Of a stretch of 64,000 nt of DNA, positions 39,429 through 47,936 are shown piece by piece. Source of the stretch: Anaerococcus sp. Marseille-P3915 (GTDB lineage: Bacteria; Bacillota; Clostridia; Tissierellales; Peptoniphilaceae). Below the pieces are notes generated by a model. The model ran no database searches. It was not told where the DNA came from and was given only the letters and a program-made list of their open reading frames with translations. Location of the stretch: the NCBI RefSeq assembly GCF_900258475.1, contig NZ_LT984888.1:146639-210638 (forward strand), read 5' to 3'. The stretch's first letter is position 1. Every line of letters starts with the position of its first letter. The position numbers and the translations under genes are program-made.

Positions 39429-42040
39429 TGAAAAAAATACACTTAGTAAATCATACTCATTGGGACAGAGAGTGGTATTTTACTCTCCAAGATTCACTGG
39501 TATTAAGCGATATAGTTTTTTCGAAAGTTATAAATGAACTAGAAAACAATCCAAATATGAAATTTGAGATAGATGGTCAAGCGTCTGTAGTTGAAGAATA
39601 TTTAAGATGTAATCCTAATGATATAGGAAGGGTTAAGAAGTTAATAGAGAATAAACAATTGTTCATCGGACCTTGGTATACACAAACTGATTGTTTATTA
39701 GTTACTGATGAATCTATCTTAAAAAACCTATTGATTGGTATTAGGGAAGCAAATAAAATTGGTGGGTCATCTATGTGTGGATATTTGCCGGATACTTTTG
39801 GCTTTAATGCTCAACTTCCTACTCTATTAAATCATGCTGGAATAAACAACTTTTTCTCATGGAGGGGAATTGACTATGGTGTTAATGTTGATGCACCATA
39901 TTATATTTGGAAGGGACTTAGCGGCAAAAAAGTAGTTGGTGCAAGCTTCCCATATGGATATTCTATTGGTGCTATTTTTAAAAAGGATTATGAAGATCCA
40001 GATTATTTTGCAAATACAAGAATAAAAAATTATGTGGATTTCATATGTCAGTGGAAAAATTTTAATAACATTTTAATGCCTGTAGGTGGAGATCAAAAAA
40101 ATATTACACCGAATTTTGAGGAATATGTGGAAAAATTAAATGAACTATCTGATTATGAAATATTAATAAGCGATTATCAATCTTTTGCAGATGATTTAAT
40201 TGAAGAGGATTCTTTAGTTGAATATGAAGGAGACTTAAGAGCACCTAGATTTTCTAGAATACACCGTACAATTGGTGGAATAAGAATGCCTCTAAAATTA
40301 GAGAATTTTGATATTGAACAAAAAATGATAAGAAGAATTGAGCCTTTAGCAGTAATAGCAAAAAGTTTAGGTATCCATTTATCAACTGAAATAATAGTTG
40401 AAATTTGGAAAAAAATTCTTCAAAACCATGCTCACGATAGCATTGGTGGATGCGTATCGGATGATGTTACAAAAGATATTTTGCAAAGGATAAAAGAAGC
40501 AAATGAATTAGCTGATGGCGTTGAAAATTATATTAAAAAATATATATCAGAATCATTAAAGTTAGAATATAATGAAATATTAGTATTTAATACTGATCCA
40601 ATCCCTTTTGAGGGCTATAAAGAAATAGAATTCATTAGTAAAGAGGAAAATATAAGATTTTTAAACCATGGAAAATCAATCCTTATAGATAAAGAGTATA
40701 TACCAGGTAGAAACAATATAAAGTTATGGAATTCTGATGGTGACACATATATTAATGAAGATGGATATTATAAAATAAAAGCTAAAATCTATTGTAAATT
40801 ACCAGCTATGGGCTACAAAGTAATTAGCTTTGAAGAGTCAGATTCAAGTTTAGATAATCTTCAAAAAGTGACAGGTAAGAATTATATTGAAAATAGTAAA
40901 TATAGATTTGAATTCAATGATGGATCTATAGATATGATCTGTGAATCAAATGTATATAAAGATTTTATTAGGTTAAAAGATATGGGAAATGGAGGAGATA
41001 CATATGACTTCTCGCCTATACCAGAAGATAAAGAGATAATATTATCTTGGGAAAACTTTGAAGTTTATGAATATGATGATTATAAGATCATGGTGGTTAG
41101 AGGAAGTGAGAAACTTCCGAAAAATCTAGAAAATAGATTAAGTAATAACGAAATGGAAGAAGTTTCTTATGAGTTAAAAATCACCTTGATAGAAGGAGAA
41201 AATGCCAAGTTTAACTTAGTCTTCGATAATACTATATATTCTCATAGGCTAAGATTATCTGTTAATACTAATAGTGATTGTGGCAATTCTTATTCTCAAA
41301 TTCAAAATGGATTCTATGAATATGATAATAAAATCATTGATGAAAATTGGAAAAATATTTATGAAGAAAAGCCAGTTAATATATACAATATGGATAAATC
41401 TGTATCTTGTACTAACGAAGAACAAACAGTAACCATATTTACTAATGGTTTGAAAGAATATGAAAAAAATGAGGATAGAATTGATATAACATTATTATCA
41501 ACCACTAATCAACTTGGAAAACCAAATTTATTGTGGAGACCTGGAAGGGCCTCAGGGGATACAACAAATGCTGGTCACATCATGATGCCAACCCCATTAG
41601 CAGAAGAAATAGGATTAATTGAGTATAAGTTTGGCATTTTAGTAAATGATGGACCAATAGATGAGGAGTTAATATCAAAAGAAAGTGCGCTAAGGCTGTC
41701 ACAAGATATAAGCTACCAAAAACAAGAACTAAATAAATTTGTAAATAGGTTAGATAATAAGATATGGTATGATTTTGAGTATTTAGAACTGCCAAGAGAG
41801 TATTCACTATTTGAAAATATAGATAATGTATTAATGACTTCAATATATCCTGCCTTTACAAATGATGATGGTTTTGTAATAAGATATTCTAACCCAACAA
41901 ATAAAGATAAGAATCTTAAGTTCGAAGGGCTTGAAGATTACGAAATAAAATATTTAGATGCTGTAGAAAATGAAATAGAAACAGATTCAATAATTAGAGC
42001 TTATGACTATAAGACAATTTCCATATCTAAAAAAGTTTGA
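39428..42040 (+). CDS. GH38 alpha-mannosidase (MngB-like)
   Basis: The 870-residue family 38 glycosidase. Zinc ligands are in the N-terminal HTHWDREW (His9, Asp13 positions), and the nucleophile is Asp122 in YLPDTFGFNAQLP. A further zinc-site histidine is in KILQNHAHDSIGGC. The C-terminal half is beta-rich as usual. No signal peptide is present, so it acts in the cytoplasm on a phosphorylated mannoside imported by the adjacent PTS, as E. coli MngB does on mannosyl-6-phosphate-glycerate. Other alpha-mannosides remain possible. Confidence 0.93.
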   Translation: MKKIHLVNHTHWDREWYFTLQDSLVLSDIVFSKVINELENNPNMKFEIDGQASVVEEYLRCNPNDIGRVKKLIENKQLFIGPWYTQTDCLLVTDESILKNLLIGIREANKIGGSSMCGYLPDTFGFNAQLPTLLNHAGINNFFSWRGIDYGVNVDAPYYIWKGLSGKKVVGASFPYGYSIGAIFKKDYEDPDYFANTRIKNYVDFICQWKNFNNILMPVGGDQKNITPNFEEYVEKLNELSDYEILISDYQSFADDLIEEDSLVEYEGDLRAPRFSRIHRTIGGIRMPLKLENFDIEQKMIRRIEPLAVIAKSLGIHLSTEIIVEIWKKILQNHAHDSIGGCVSDDVTKDILQRIKEANELADGVENYIKKYISESLKLEYNEILVFNTDPIPFEGYKEIEFISKEENIRFLNHGKSILIDKEYIPGRNNIKLWNSDGDTYINEDGYYKIKAKIYCKLPAMGYKVISFEESDSSLDNLQKVTGKNYIENSKYRFEFNDGSIDMICESNVYKDFIRLKDMGNGGDTYDFSPIPEDKEIILSWENFEVYEYDDYKIMVVRGSEKLPKNLENRLSNNEMEEVSYELKITLIEGENAKFNLVFDNTIYSHRLRLSVNTNSDCGNSYSQIQNGFYEYDNKIIDENWKNIYEEKPVNIYNMDKSVSCTNEEQTVTIFTNGLKEYEKNEDRIDITLLSTTNQLGKPNLLWRPGRASGDTTNAGHIMMPTPLAEEIGLIEYKFGILVNDGPIDEELISKESALRLSQDISYQKQELNKFVNRLDNKIWYDFEYLELPREYSLFENIDNVLMTSIYPAFTNDDGFVIRYSNPTNKDKNLKFEGLEDYEIKYLDAVENEIETDSIIRAYDYKTISISKKV

Positions 42041-42072
42041 TATATTCTAGATAATTTATAATCAATTAATAT

Positions 42073-42132
42073 TTCAACCAATACAAAAACCAGAGCTAAG
42101 TAATTTAAGCTCTGGTTTTTGTATTGGTTGAA
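42073..42132. terminator. Very long perfect hairpin terminator
   Basis: Two 25-base arms, beginning TTCAACCAATAC and ending GTATTGGTTGAA, are perfectly complementary around a 10-base loop. They lie between convergent genes and are followed by T runs. It is much longer than the other terminators here. Confidence 0.85.
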
Positions 42133-42154
42133 TTTTTTAGAATAAATCAAGGAT

Positions 42155-42784
42155 TTACATTACCTTCTTATTGATAGCATTAACAATGATTTCCTTGCCA
42201 TCTTTTAATTCAAATTTGTATTTTTCGCCTTCGCCGTCGTTATAGAGTTTCCATTCTTTTATTTCTCCGCCGCCGTTTGATTCTAGGGCTATGTGCATGG
42301 CTTCTTCTGGTGGGATGGCCTTGCCTAGGTCTACTGGGTTTTCCTTATCTGCTCCCTTTTCCATTTCAGCTTCTGTTGTTTCTGCTGAGTTGGCATTTAC
42401 TTTTAGCTTATATTCATCACCATTTTTCTCGCCTTCAAAGGTATAGTAAGCCTCTCCATCTTCAACTTCGTAGCTTACCTCTGTAAGATTGTAAGGAGCG
42501 CCACCTACGTGGCTTTCAAATTTGTAGCTTGCAGCCTTTAGTGTTACCTTGTTATCTGGCATGACCATTTCAGCTGTAGTTTTTTCTTTATTGTCATCTG
42601 CTTGATCAGTAGCTTGTTCTTTATTGTCATCTGCTTGATCAGTAGCTTGTTCTTTATTATCGTCAGCAGGAGCTTCTGCTTTTTCTTCAACTTTAGTTTC
42701 TTCTTTGGTATTAGCTTTTTCACCATTGCATCCAGCAAAAACAAAACTTGTTGCTAGAAGTAGAGCTAGTATTTTTTTATTCAT
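42155..42784 (-). CDS. PepSY-like small lipoprotein with tandem repeat linker
   Basis: A 209-residue lipoprotein with lipobox FAGC (LLATSFVFAGCNG). A linker with tandem copies of DDNKEQATDQA and a partial third follows. The C-terminal domain resembles PepSY modules (AIPPEEAMHIALESNGGGEIKEWKLYNDGEGEKYKFEL). The family is found on cell surfaces and is thought to bind or inhibit peptidases; the role here is unknown. It is the most diverged member of a group of four similar lipoprotein genes (to 44997), each with its own ribosome site. Confidence 0.78.
   Translation of the reverse strand: MNKKILALLLATSFVFAGCNGEKANTKEETKVEEKAEAPADDNKEQATDQADDNKEQATDQADDNKEKTTAEMVMPDNKVTLKAASYKFESHVGGAPYNLTEVSYEVEDGEAYYTFEGEKNGDEYKLKVNANSAETTEAEMEKGADKENPVDLGKAIPPEEAMHIALESNGGGEIKEWKLYNDGEGEKYKFELKDGKEIIVNAINKKVM
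42587..42652 (-). repeat. 33-bp tandem repeat inside a lipoprotein gene
   Basis: Two identical 33-base units (42587-42619, 42620-42652) with a degenerate third start after them encode the DDNKEQATDQA linker. The perfect identity suggests recent slippage or length variation between strains. Confidence 0.88.
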
Positions 42785-42926
42785 ATTTTCCCCCTTATAA
42801 AAGCTTTGAACATTAGTATTATACCAAAAGGCCTATGTTTTACAAATTATAGAGTTTAATGTCTATTCTATATCAAAAGCTTTTTAGACTTGATAAATCA
42901 ATTAAATTGTAGCAGGATTTTTTAGT

Positions 42927-43496
42927 CTATTTTATTATCTCTCCCGTTGACCCGTTGATTTTTATATCTCTGCCTTCTGCTATATTTATGTAGTAAACTG
43001 CCTTTTTATCTTCGATTTTTAACTCGTATCCCTTTACCCAAGCGCCTTTACTTTGCTTCTCTAGGGCCTTTTCCATTGCATCAACGCCAGAAATAATATT
43101 TTTGAAGTCTAGGGCGAGTTTTTTATTGGTAGTGTCTTTTTCGATTTTTTCTTCTAGGATTTGGGCATTGTCATCGATTTTTAGCTTATATATCTTTCCG
43201 TTTTTAAATCCCTCAATATTTAGGATGAAAAGCTCATTGGTAAATTCCATTTTTATTTTATCTATATTTATTGAATCCATGTCTGTCTCACCAAAGTTGT
43301 GGTTGTGGAATATTTTTAGGGCGTCATCTAAGCTTTTTGCAAAATCTGGGACAGGTTTCTTTTTTATTTTGGAAATTTTCGTATTTTTATTTTCAACTTG
43401 CCTTATACCTGCTTCACTATTTTCCTTATTTGTATTATTACATCCCGTTAGCAAGAAAACAAAGGCTAATAAACCTATTAACACTTTTTTATTCAT
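42927..43496 (-). CDS. PepSY-like small lipoprotein, 189 aa
   Basis: The lipoprotein signal MNKKVLIGLLAFVFLLTGC is followed by a short Lys/Asn-rich linker. A duplicated alpha/beta domain follows: SLDDALKIFHNHNFGETDMDS then ISGVDAMEKALEKQSKGAWVKGYELKIEDKKAVYYI. It ends DIKINGSTGEIIK, the strand typical of PepSY repeats. It is paralogous to the next two lipoproteins. GGAGATATAG precedes the ATG. The function is unknown; a surface peptidase inhibitor or cofactor-binding role is only a family-level guess. Confidence 0.78.
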   Translation of the reverse strand: MNKKVLIGLLAFVFLLTGCNNTNKENSEAGIRQVENKNTKISKIKKKPVPDFAKSLDDALKIFHNHNFGETDMDSINIDKIKMEFTNELFILNIEGFKNGKIYKLKIDDNAQILEEKIEKDTTNKKLALDFKNIISGVDAMEKALEKQSKGAWVKGYELKIEDKKAVYYINIAEGRDIKINGSTGEIIK

Positions 43497-43584
43497 CTAT
43501 ATCTCCATAAGAATCTCTTTGTTATTGAGATTATACTAAATAGCTTTGCCTTATCAATTTTTATTGGTTTGCTTTGATTTTAGC

Positions 43585-43612
43585 GAAAAAATAGACCCAT
43601 TTGGGCCTATTA
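43585..43612 (-). terminator. Terminator after the 204-aa lipoprotein gene
   Basis: Stem ATAGACCCA / TGGGCCTAT (one G-T) with minus-strand T run. Confidence 0.75.
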
Positions 43613-43622
43613 ATTTTAGAAT

Positions 43623-44237
43623 TTAGTCTCTTTTTATTATGTCGCCTGTTGTGGCGTCAATTTTTACGTCCTTGCCATTATCTAGCTCTATGTCGTAGAC
43701 AACCTTGCCGTCTTCAATTTTTAGTTCATATTCTTTGACTTTAACATCTTCAGCTTGGCCTTCTAGGGATTTTTCCCAGGCGTCCTCACCAGAAATTATC
43801 TTAGTAAAATCTATGGCAAGTTTTTTCTTATCGTCGTCATCTTCGATTTTTTCTTCTAAAATTTTGCCATTGTTGTTTATCTTAAGCTGGTATTCTTTGC
43901 CATCTTTAAAACCTTCAATGCTATAGATTATATCCTTATCTAAGATTTCTACCTTAATTTTATCGAAATTAAAAGAATCAGCTGATGCATCTCCGAAATT
44001 ATGTTCGTGGAAAATTTTGACTGCGTCTTCCATATTCATGGCCACTTCAGGAGCTTTTTCTTTATCTGTGTCATCAGTTTTTTTATCATCTTCAGAAACT
44101 TCTTTTACACCTGTATTTGTATCTTCAACCTGGCTTGGTTTTTGCTTGGCATCTTCTACTGGCTTTGCATCTTTATTGCCACAGGCTCCTAAAATAAGGC
44201 TTGCTAAAAGAATTAGGCTTAAATTTTTGATTTTCAT
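43623..44237 (-). CDS. PepSY-like small lipoprotein, 204 aa
   Basis: The signal MKIKNLSLILLASLILGAC (lipobox LGAC) is followed by an Asp/Lys-rich linker. Two PepSY-like modules follow: MNMEDAVKIFHEHNFGDASADSFNFDKIKVEI... and IISGEDAWEKSLEGQAEDVKVKEYELKIEDGKVVYDIEL. It ends VKIDATTGDIIKRD. It is close in sequence to its neighbours at 42927 and 44395, showing local gene duplication. Its own terminator and ribosome site indicate separate transcription. Confidence 0.8.
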   Translation of the reverse strand: MKIKNLSLILLASLILGACGNKDAKPVEDAKQKPSQVEDTNTGVKEVSEDDKKTDDTDKEKAPEVAMNMEDAVKIFHEHNFGDASADSFNFDKIKVEILDKDIIYSIEGFKDGKEYQLKINNNGKILEEKIEDDDDKKKLAIDFTKIISGEDAWEKSLEGQAEDVKVKEYELKIEDGKVVYDIELDNGKDVKIDATTGDIIKRD

Positions 44238-44362
44238 ATTTTACTCCTCTTATATAATATTAGCTCAAAAAAGGAATTCCTGTTTTCTTAAATATATTAT
44301 ACCAGATATTAGAAAAGTTCAATATTTCTTACAAAAGTTTTAAGATTTGTAAGTATGATAAT

Positions 44363-44388
44363 AAAAAAATAGACCCGAAGGCCTATTT
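44363..44388 (-). terminator. Terminator after the 200-aa lipoprotein gene
   Basis: Stem ATAGACC / GGCCTAT-type hairpin (loop CGAA) with seven-base T run on the minus strand. Confidence 0.75.
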
Positions 44389-44394
44389 ATAAAA

Positions 44395-44997
44395 TTATTT
44401 GATTATTTCACCTGTCGCTGCATCAATTCTTACATCTTCTGCATTTTCTAGGTCTATGTCATAGACTGCTTTGCCATTTTCTACTTCTAGTTCATAGCCT
44501 TTAATATAAACACTATCAGCTTGACCTTCTAGGGCTTTTTCCATGGCTTCTTTGCCTGTTATTATAGCTTTTCTATCTATAGCCATTACCTTTGTGTCAT
44601 CTTCTGCTTCTGTTTTTTCGCTGATGATTTCAAGAGTATTGGCATCTAAAACGGCTTCGTATTCTTGACCATCTTTAAAACCCTTTACGCCATAGCAATA
44701 TTTGCCATTTTCTTCGTCAAGTTCTGCACTTGTTAGCTCGATTGCCTCATCTTTATAGTGGGCATAAAAAGCGTCGATTGCTTCTTCTAGTGTTTTTTCT
44801 GTGGCTGGGATTGGATTTTTTGCAGCTGTGTTTGCATCATTTGCTACTTCCTTTACTGCATCATTATTTTCTGCTACTTGGCTTTCTTCTTGTTTTACTT
44901 CTTTTGCTCCATCATTAGCTGGCTTTGCTGCTTGATTGCCACAAGCGCTAAGGACTAGGCCTGCTGCTAGCATCATTATTAATTTTTTATTTTTCAT
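44395..44997 (-). CDS. PepSY-like small lipoprotein, 200 aa
   Basis: The start is ATG 44997 with AAGGAGA upstream; the ATG at 45018 precedes that site. The signal is MKNKKLIMMLAAGLVLSAC, then an Ala/Lys/Asn-rich linker. Two PepSY-like modules follow (TLEEAIDAFYAHYKDEAIEL and ITGKEAMEKALEGQADSVYIKGYELEVENGKAVYDIDLENA), ending DVRIDAATGEIIK. It is the first member of the group of four and lies divergent from the radical SAM gene. Confidence 0.8.
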   Translation of the reverse strand: MKNKKLIMMLAAGLVLSACGNQAAKPANDGAKEVKQEESQVAENNDAVKEVANDANTAAKNPIPATEKTLEEAIDAFYAHYKDEAIELTSAELDEENGKYCYGVKGFKDGQEYEAVLDANTLEIISEKTEAEDDTKVMAIDRKAIITGKEAMEKALEGQADSVYIKGYELEVENGKAVYDIDLENAEDVRIDAATGEIIK

Positions 44998-45155
44998 TCT
45001 ATCTCCTTCAATTTTCATCGTCTTATTTTACTTTATACCCAAGGATTGCAGGTTTTAAGCAAATTTTCCTTTTTTCTGTATGAGGGTTATGTATATATTA
45101 ATTTTTGTGGTAGAATCCAGGTAAGATTTGAAGGAAATTTTAGGGAGGTGGTTTT

Positions 45156-45839
45156 ATCAATAGGTATTCAAAGATTACGAATAAGACTAAAAGGGAGATT
45201 GTTCTTTTAAAGGCTAGGCCTTGCAAGTGGGGCAAGTGTAGCTTTTGTGATTATATAGATGACAATGAAGTCGATGAAAAAGCGATTGATGAGGTCAATT
45301 TTGAGGTTTTAAAAAATGTGACCGGAGAGTATGGGGTCCTAGAAGTCATCGATTCAGCATCGGTTTTTGACTTAACTGATGCTACTCTTGCTGAGATAAA
45401 GAGGATTGTAGATGCTAAAAATATCAAGCACTTATTTTTTGAGGCCCATTGGATTTATAGGAATAGGCTAGATGAGATTAGGGATTATTTTAAAATTCCT
45501 ATTACCTTTAAGACTGGCGTTGAGACTTTTGACAATGACTTTAGGGAAAAGATCCTTAGAAAGGGTGCGACCTTTACAGATTATAGACAGGTTAAGAAAT
45601 ATTTTGATTCTCCTTGCGTGATGGTTGGAATTAAGGGCCAGACTAAGGAGATGATTGATAGGGATATGGAGATAATTAGGGAATTTTCCCATGCTACTGT
45701 CAATATTTTTATGAATAATTCCACACCTATAAAGAGGGATGAAGACCTGGTTAGCTGGTTTGTCGAAAAGTATAGGTATCTTGAAGATGATCCAAAGATT
45801 GATATCTTATTTGAAATCACTGATTTTGGAGTGGGTTGA
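45156..45839 (+). CDS. Radical SAM protein with apparent ATC start codon
   Basis: A 227-codon frame carries the radical SAM cluster motif as CKWGKCSFC (C-x4-C-x2-C) near residue 23, followed by DYIDDNEVDEKAI. The only in-frame ATG/GTG/TTG start (GTG 45318) would remove the cluster. AGGGAGG at 45142-45148 stands seven bases before ATC at 45156, where the translation would read NRYSKITNKTKREIVLLKARPC, a natural N-terminus. So either ATC initiates translation or a G-to-C change has damaged the start. The enzyme would use a 4Fe-4S cluster and S-adenosylmethionine; its substrate is unknown. Confidence 0.75.
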   Translation: MNRYSKITNKTKREIVLLKARPCKWGKCSFCDYIDDNEVDEKAIDEVNFEVLKNVTGEYGVLEVIDSASVFDLTDATLAEIKRIVDAKNIKHLFFEAHWIYRNRLDEIRDYFKIPITFKTGVETFDNDFREKILRKGATFTDYRQVKKYFDSPCVMVGIKGQTKEMIDRDMEIIREFSHATVNIFMNNSTPIKRDEDLVSWFVEKYRYLEDDPKIDILFEITDFGVG

Positions 45840-45983
45840 TTAAAATTTATTTTAAATGACTTGTTAGCACGTAAATAGGTCTTTTGACTTGATTTTACAT
45901 CTAGCAAGCCATTTTTATTTGCTAAACTTTATCTAAATTTAACAAGGATTTGATATAATTATACTAGAAAGTTAGGAGGTTTT

Positions 45984-46664
45984 ATGAAGGTTCTTATTGT
46001 TGAAGATGAACTCGACTTGCTTGATTCTGTTGCCGAAGGGCTCAATCTTTTGGGCTATGCGACTGATAAGGCAAGCGATGGAGATACTGCCATTGATATG
46101 GCTTATGTAGAAAATTATGATATCATCATCCTTGATGTGAATTTGCCTGTTAAGGATGGTTTTGAGGTTTTAAAATCTATCAGGTCTTTTGATAAGGAAG
46201 TTGCAATCATCATGCTTACAGCCCGTTCTGATATAGAAGATAGGGTGGCAGGACTTGACCTTGGGGCAAGTGATTATATGACCAAGCCTTTTGCCCTTAA
46301 GGAGCTTGATGCCAGGATGAGAAGCCAGCTTAGGCGCAAGCAAGTTCACACTGAAAGTGAGATTGCCATAGCAGGACTTGTATTTGATACGGCTAAGAGA
46401 GAGGCTTCCTATCAGGGCAACCCTATTAGCCTTACCAGCAAGGAAACAGGGATTTTGGAATATTTGTTCTTAAATTCTGAGCGTTTTGTCCCAACTGAAG
46501 AGCTTATCGAGCATGTGTGGGACTCTAATGTGGATGAATTTTCAAACTCGGTTAGGGTTCATATGTCATCTTTAAGGAAGAAAATCAAGAAGGTTTGCGG
46601 GAAGAATCTGATTGAAAATGTGATAGGCAGGGGCTATCGTATCCATGAAACAGAAGTTTTATGA
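45984..46664 (+). CDS. OmpR-family response regulator
   Basis: A 226-residue regulator with a receiver domain (phosphoacceptor Asp51 in IIILDVNLPVKDG, Lys in DYMTKPF) and a C-terminal winged helix (FSNSVRVHMSSLRKKIKKVCGKNLIENVIGRGYRI). It is co-transcribed with the histidine kinase, whose start overlaps by 20 bases. A TTAGGAGG site precedes the ATG. Because the redox genes at 47799-49462 follow directly, they are the likely first target (inference). Confidence 0.95.
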   Translation: MKVLIVEDELDLLDSVAEGLNLLGYATDKASDGDTAIDMAYVENYDIIILDVNLPVKDGFEVLKSIRSFDKEVAIIMLTARSDIEDRVAGLDLGASDYMTKPFALKELDARMRSQLRRKQVHTESEIAIAGLVFDTAKREASYQGNPISLTSKETGILEYLFLNSERFVPTEELIEHVWDSNVDEFSNSVRVHMSSLRKKIKKVCGKNLIENVIGRGYRIHETEVL

Positions 46665-47757
46665 TTCGATAATTTTTAAACTCATAGCATCTGTCGTAAT
46701 AATTTTTATAGTCATGCTCCTTGTAGTCATGTATCTTGTAAATCGCAAGCAGTCCATGGTTATAGATGCTGTGATGGAGGAGTTTCAGACCAATTTGCCC
46801 TTTAGAGACCATTCGGTTGTCCTTTTTGTGGATTCGTCCAAACTCCAATTTACCAGCGATTTTAAAATCTATCTTTTCTTTATAATTACCGGTGTAATTA
46901 TAGTTGGATCCTTTGTTTTTGCCCTAATTATCAGGAAAATCTTGGCACCCCTTAAAAATCTCCAGGAAAAGATAAGCGATGTGGATATAGATAAGCCAGA
47001 AAGCTTTGAAAATCTGGCCCTAGTTGATTCTACATCGACAGAGATTGTCGAGCTTTCCCAAAGTTTTGACAAGATGCTTAGGAAAATTTACGCAGATTAC
47101 AAGAGGCAGAAGGATTTTTCTTCAAATGTGGCCCACGAACTGAGGACTCCGATTGCCGTTATGAAAAGCCAGCTTGATGTCTACAAGCAAAAAATCCACA
47201 CAGAAGATTCTATGAAGATGGTAAGGGTCCTTGAACACAATGTAGACAAGTTAAATGGCCTTGTTGATGCGATTTTATCCTTGAGGAAGAAGTCCCAACT
47301 TAAGCTTAGCAAATTTTCCCTAGAGAGCTTGGTCGATGAGATAATCCTGGACTTAGAAGATAAGGCAAGTGATAAAAAGGTAAGCCTTGCCTATGAGAAT
47401 TTAGACCTAGATATCATAAGCGATGACTCCCTCATGCAGAGGCTCCTTTACAATATTATTGATAATGCCATCAAATATAATAAGGAAGGCGGTTCTGTCA
47501 AGGTCAGCGGGGAAAAATCAGGCGATGAGATAAGGATTTTGGTTAAGGATACAGGCATTGGCATAAGCGATTCTGATAAGGCTAGGATTTTTGATCTTTT
47601 CTACCAGGTAGATAATTCTAGGGGAAGCGAGGGTTATGGTATTGGCCTTTCCCTTTCAAAAACCATAGCTGATATGCTAAGGGCAGATATTGATATCAAG
47701 GAAAACGAGCCTTGCGGGTCAATATTTATTATAAAAATCCCTAGGTCTTTATCATAA
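46645..47757 (+). CDS. Sensor histidine kinase
   Basis: A 370-residue membrane kinase. Helix 1 is near residues 8-28, a short outer segment of about 40 residues follows, helix 2 is near 73-96, then a HAMP region (ILAPLKNLQEKISDVDID), a HisKA domain with phospho-His164 in NVAHELRTP, and a HATPase domain (IIDNAIKYNKEGG, DTGIGISDSDKARIF, GYGIGLSLSKTIA). The small outer loop suggests sensing of the membrane or a small ligand. It partners the regulator just upstream. Confidence 0.94.
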   Translation: MKQKFYDSIIFKLIASVVIIFIVMLLVVMYLVNRKQSMVIDAVMEEFQTNLPFRDHSVVLFVDSSKLQFTSDFKIYLFFIITGVIIVGSFVFALIIRKILAPLKNLQEKISDVDIDKPESFENLALVDSTSTEIVELSQSFDKMLRKIYADYKRQKDFSSNVAHELRTPIAVMKSQLDVYKQKIHTEDSMKMVRVLEHNVDKLNGLVDAILSLRKKSQLKLSKFSLESLVDEIILDLEDKASDKKVSLAYENLDLDIISDDSLMQRLLYNIIDNAIKYNKEGGSVKVSGEKSGDEIRILVKDTGIGISDSDKARIFDLFYQVDNSRGSEGYGIGLSLSKTIADMLRADIDIKENEPCGSIFIIKIPRSLS

Positions 47758-47798
47758 CTTAACAAGGCCTATGTTATCATGATTAAGGAAGGTGAGAA

Positions 47799-47936
47799 AT
47801 GAAAAAATATAAAAAATCACTGGCTATCTTAGCCCTAAGCCTTGCCTTCATTGGCTACGGGCTTTATAGAAAAGAGGCCGACACAGTCTTTATGAAGGCA
47901 ATTAACTTATGTTTGGAGTGTATAGGAATTGGATAG
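47799..47936 (+). CDS. Small CXXC membrane peptide (CD1871A-like), 45 aa
   Basis: A short gene with AAGGAAGGTGAG before the ATG. It encodes one membrane helix (LAILALSLAFIGYGLY) followed by RKEADTVFMKAINLCLECIGIG with a Cys-x-x-Cys near the C-terminus. This matches the small CXXC family named after C. difficile CD1871A, found next to NapH-like ferredoxins. Its stop overlaps the TTG start of the next gene. I infer a redox or metal-handling partner of that membrane ferredoxin. Confidence 0.78.
   Translation: MKKYKKSLAILALSLAFIGYGLYRKEADTVFMKAINLCLECIGIG

Noticed and set aside
42587-42671. Short tandem repeats as a CRISPR array
   Set aside because: The units are contiguous without spacers and encode a protein linker in frame.
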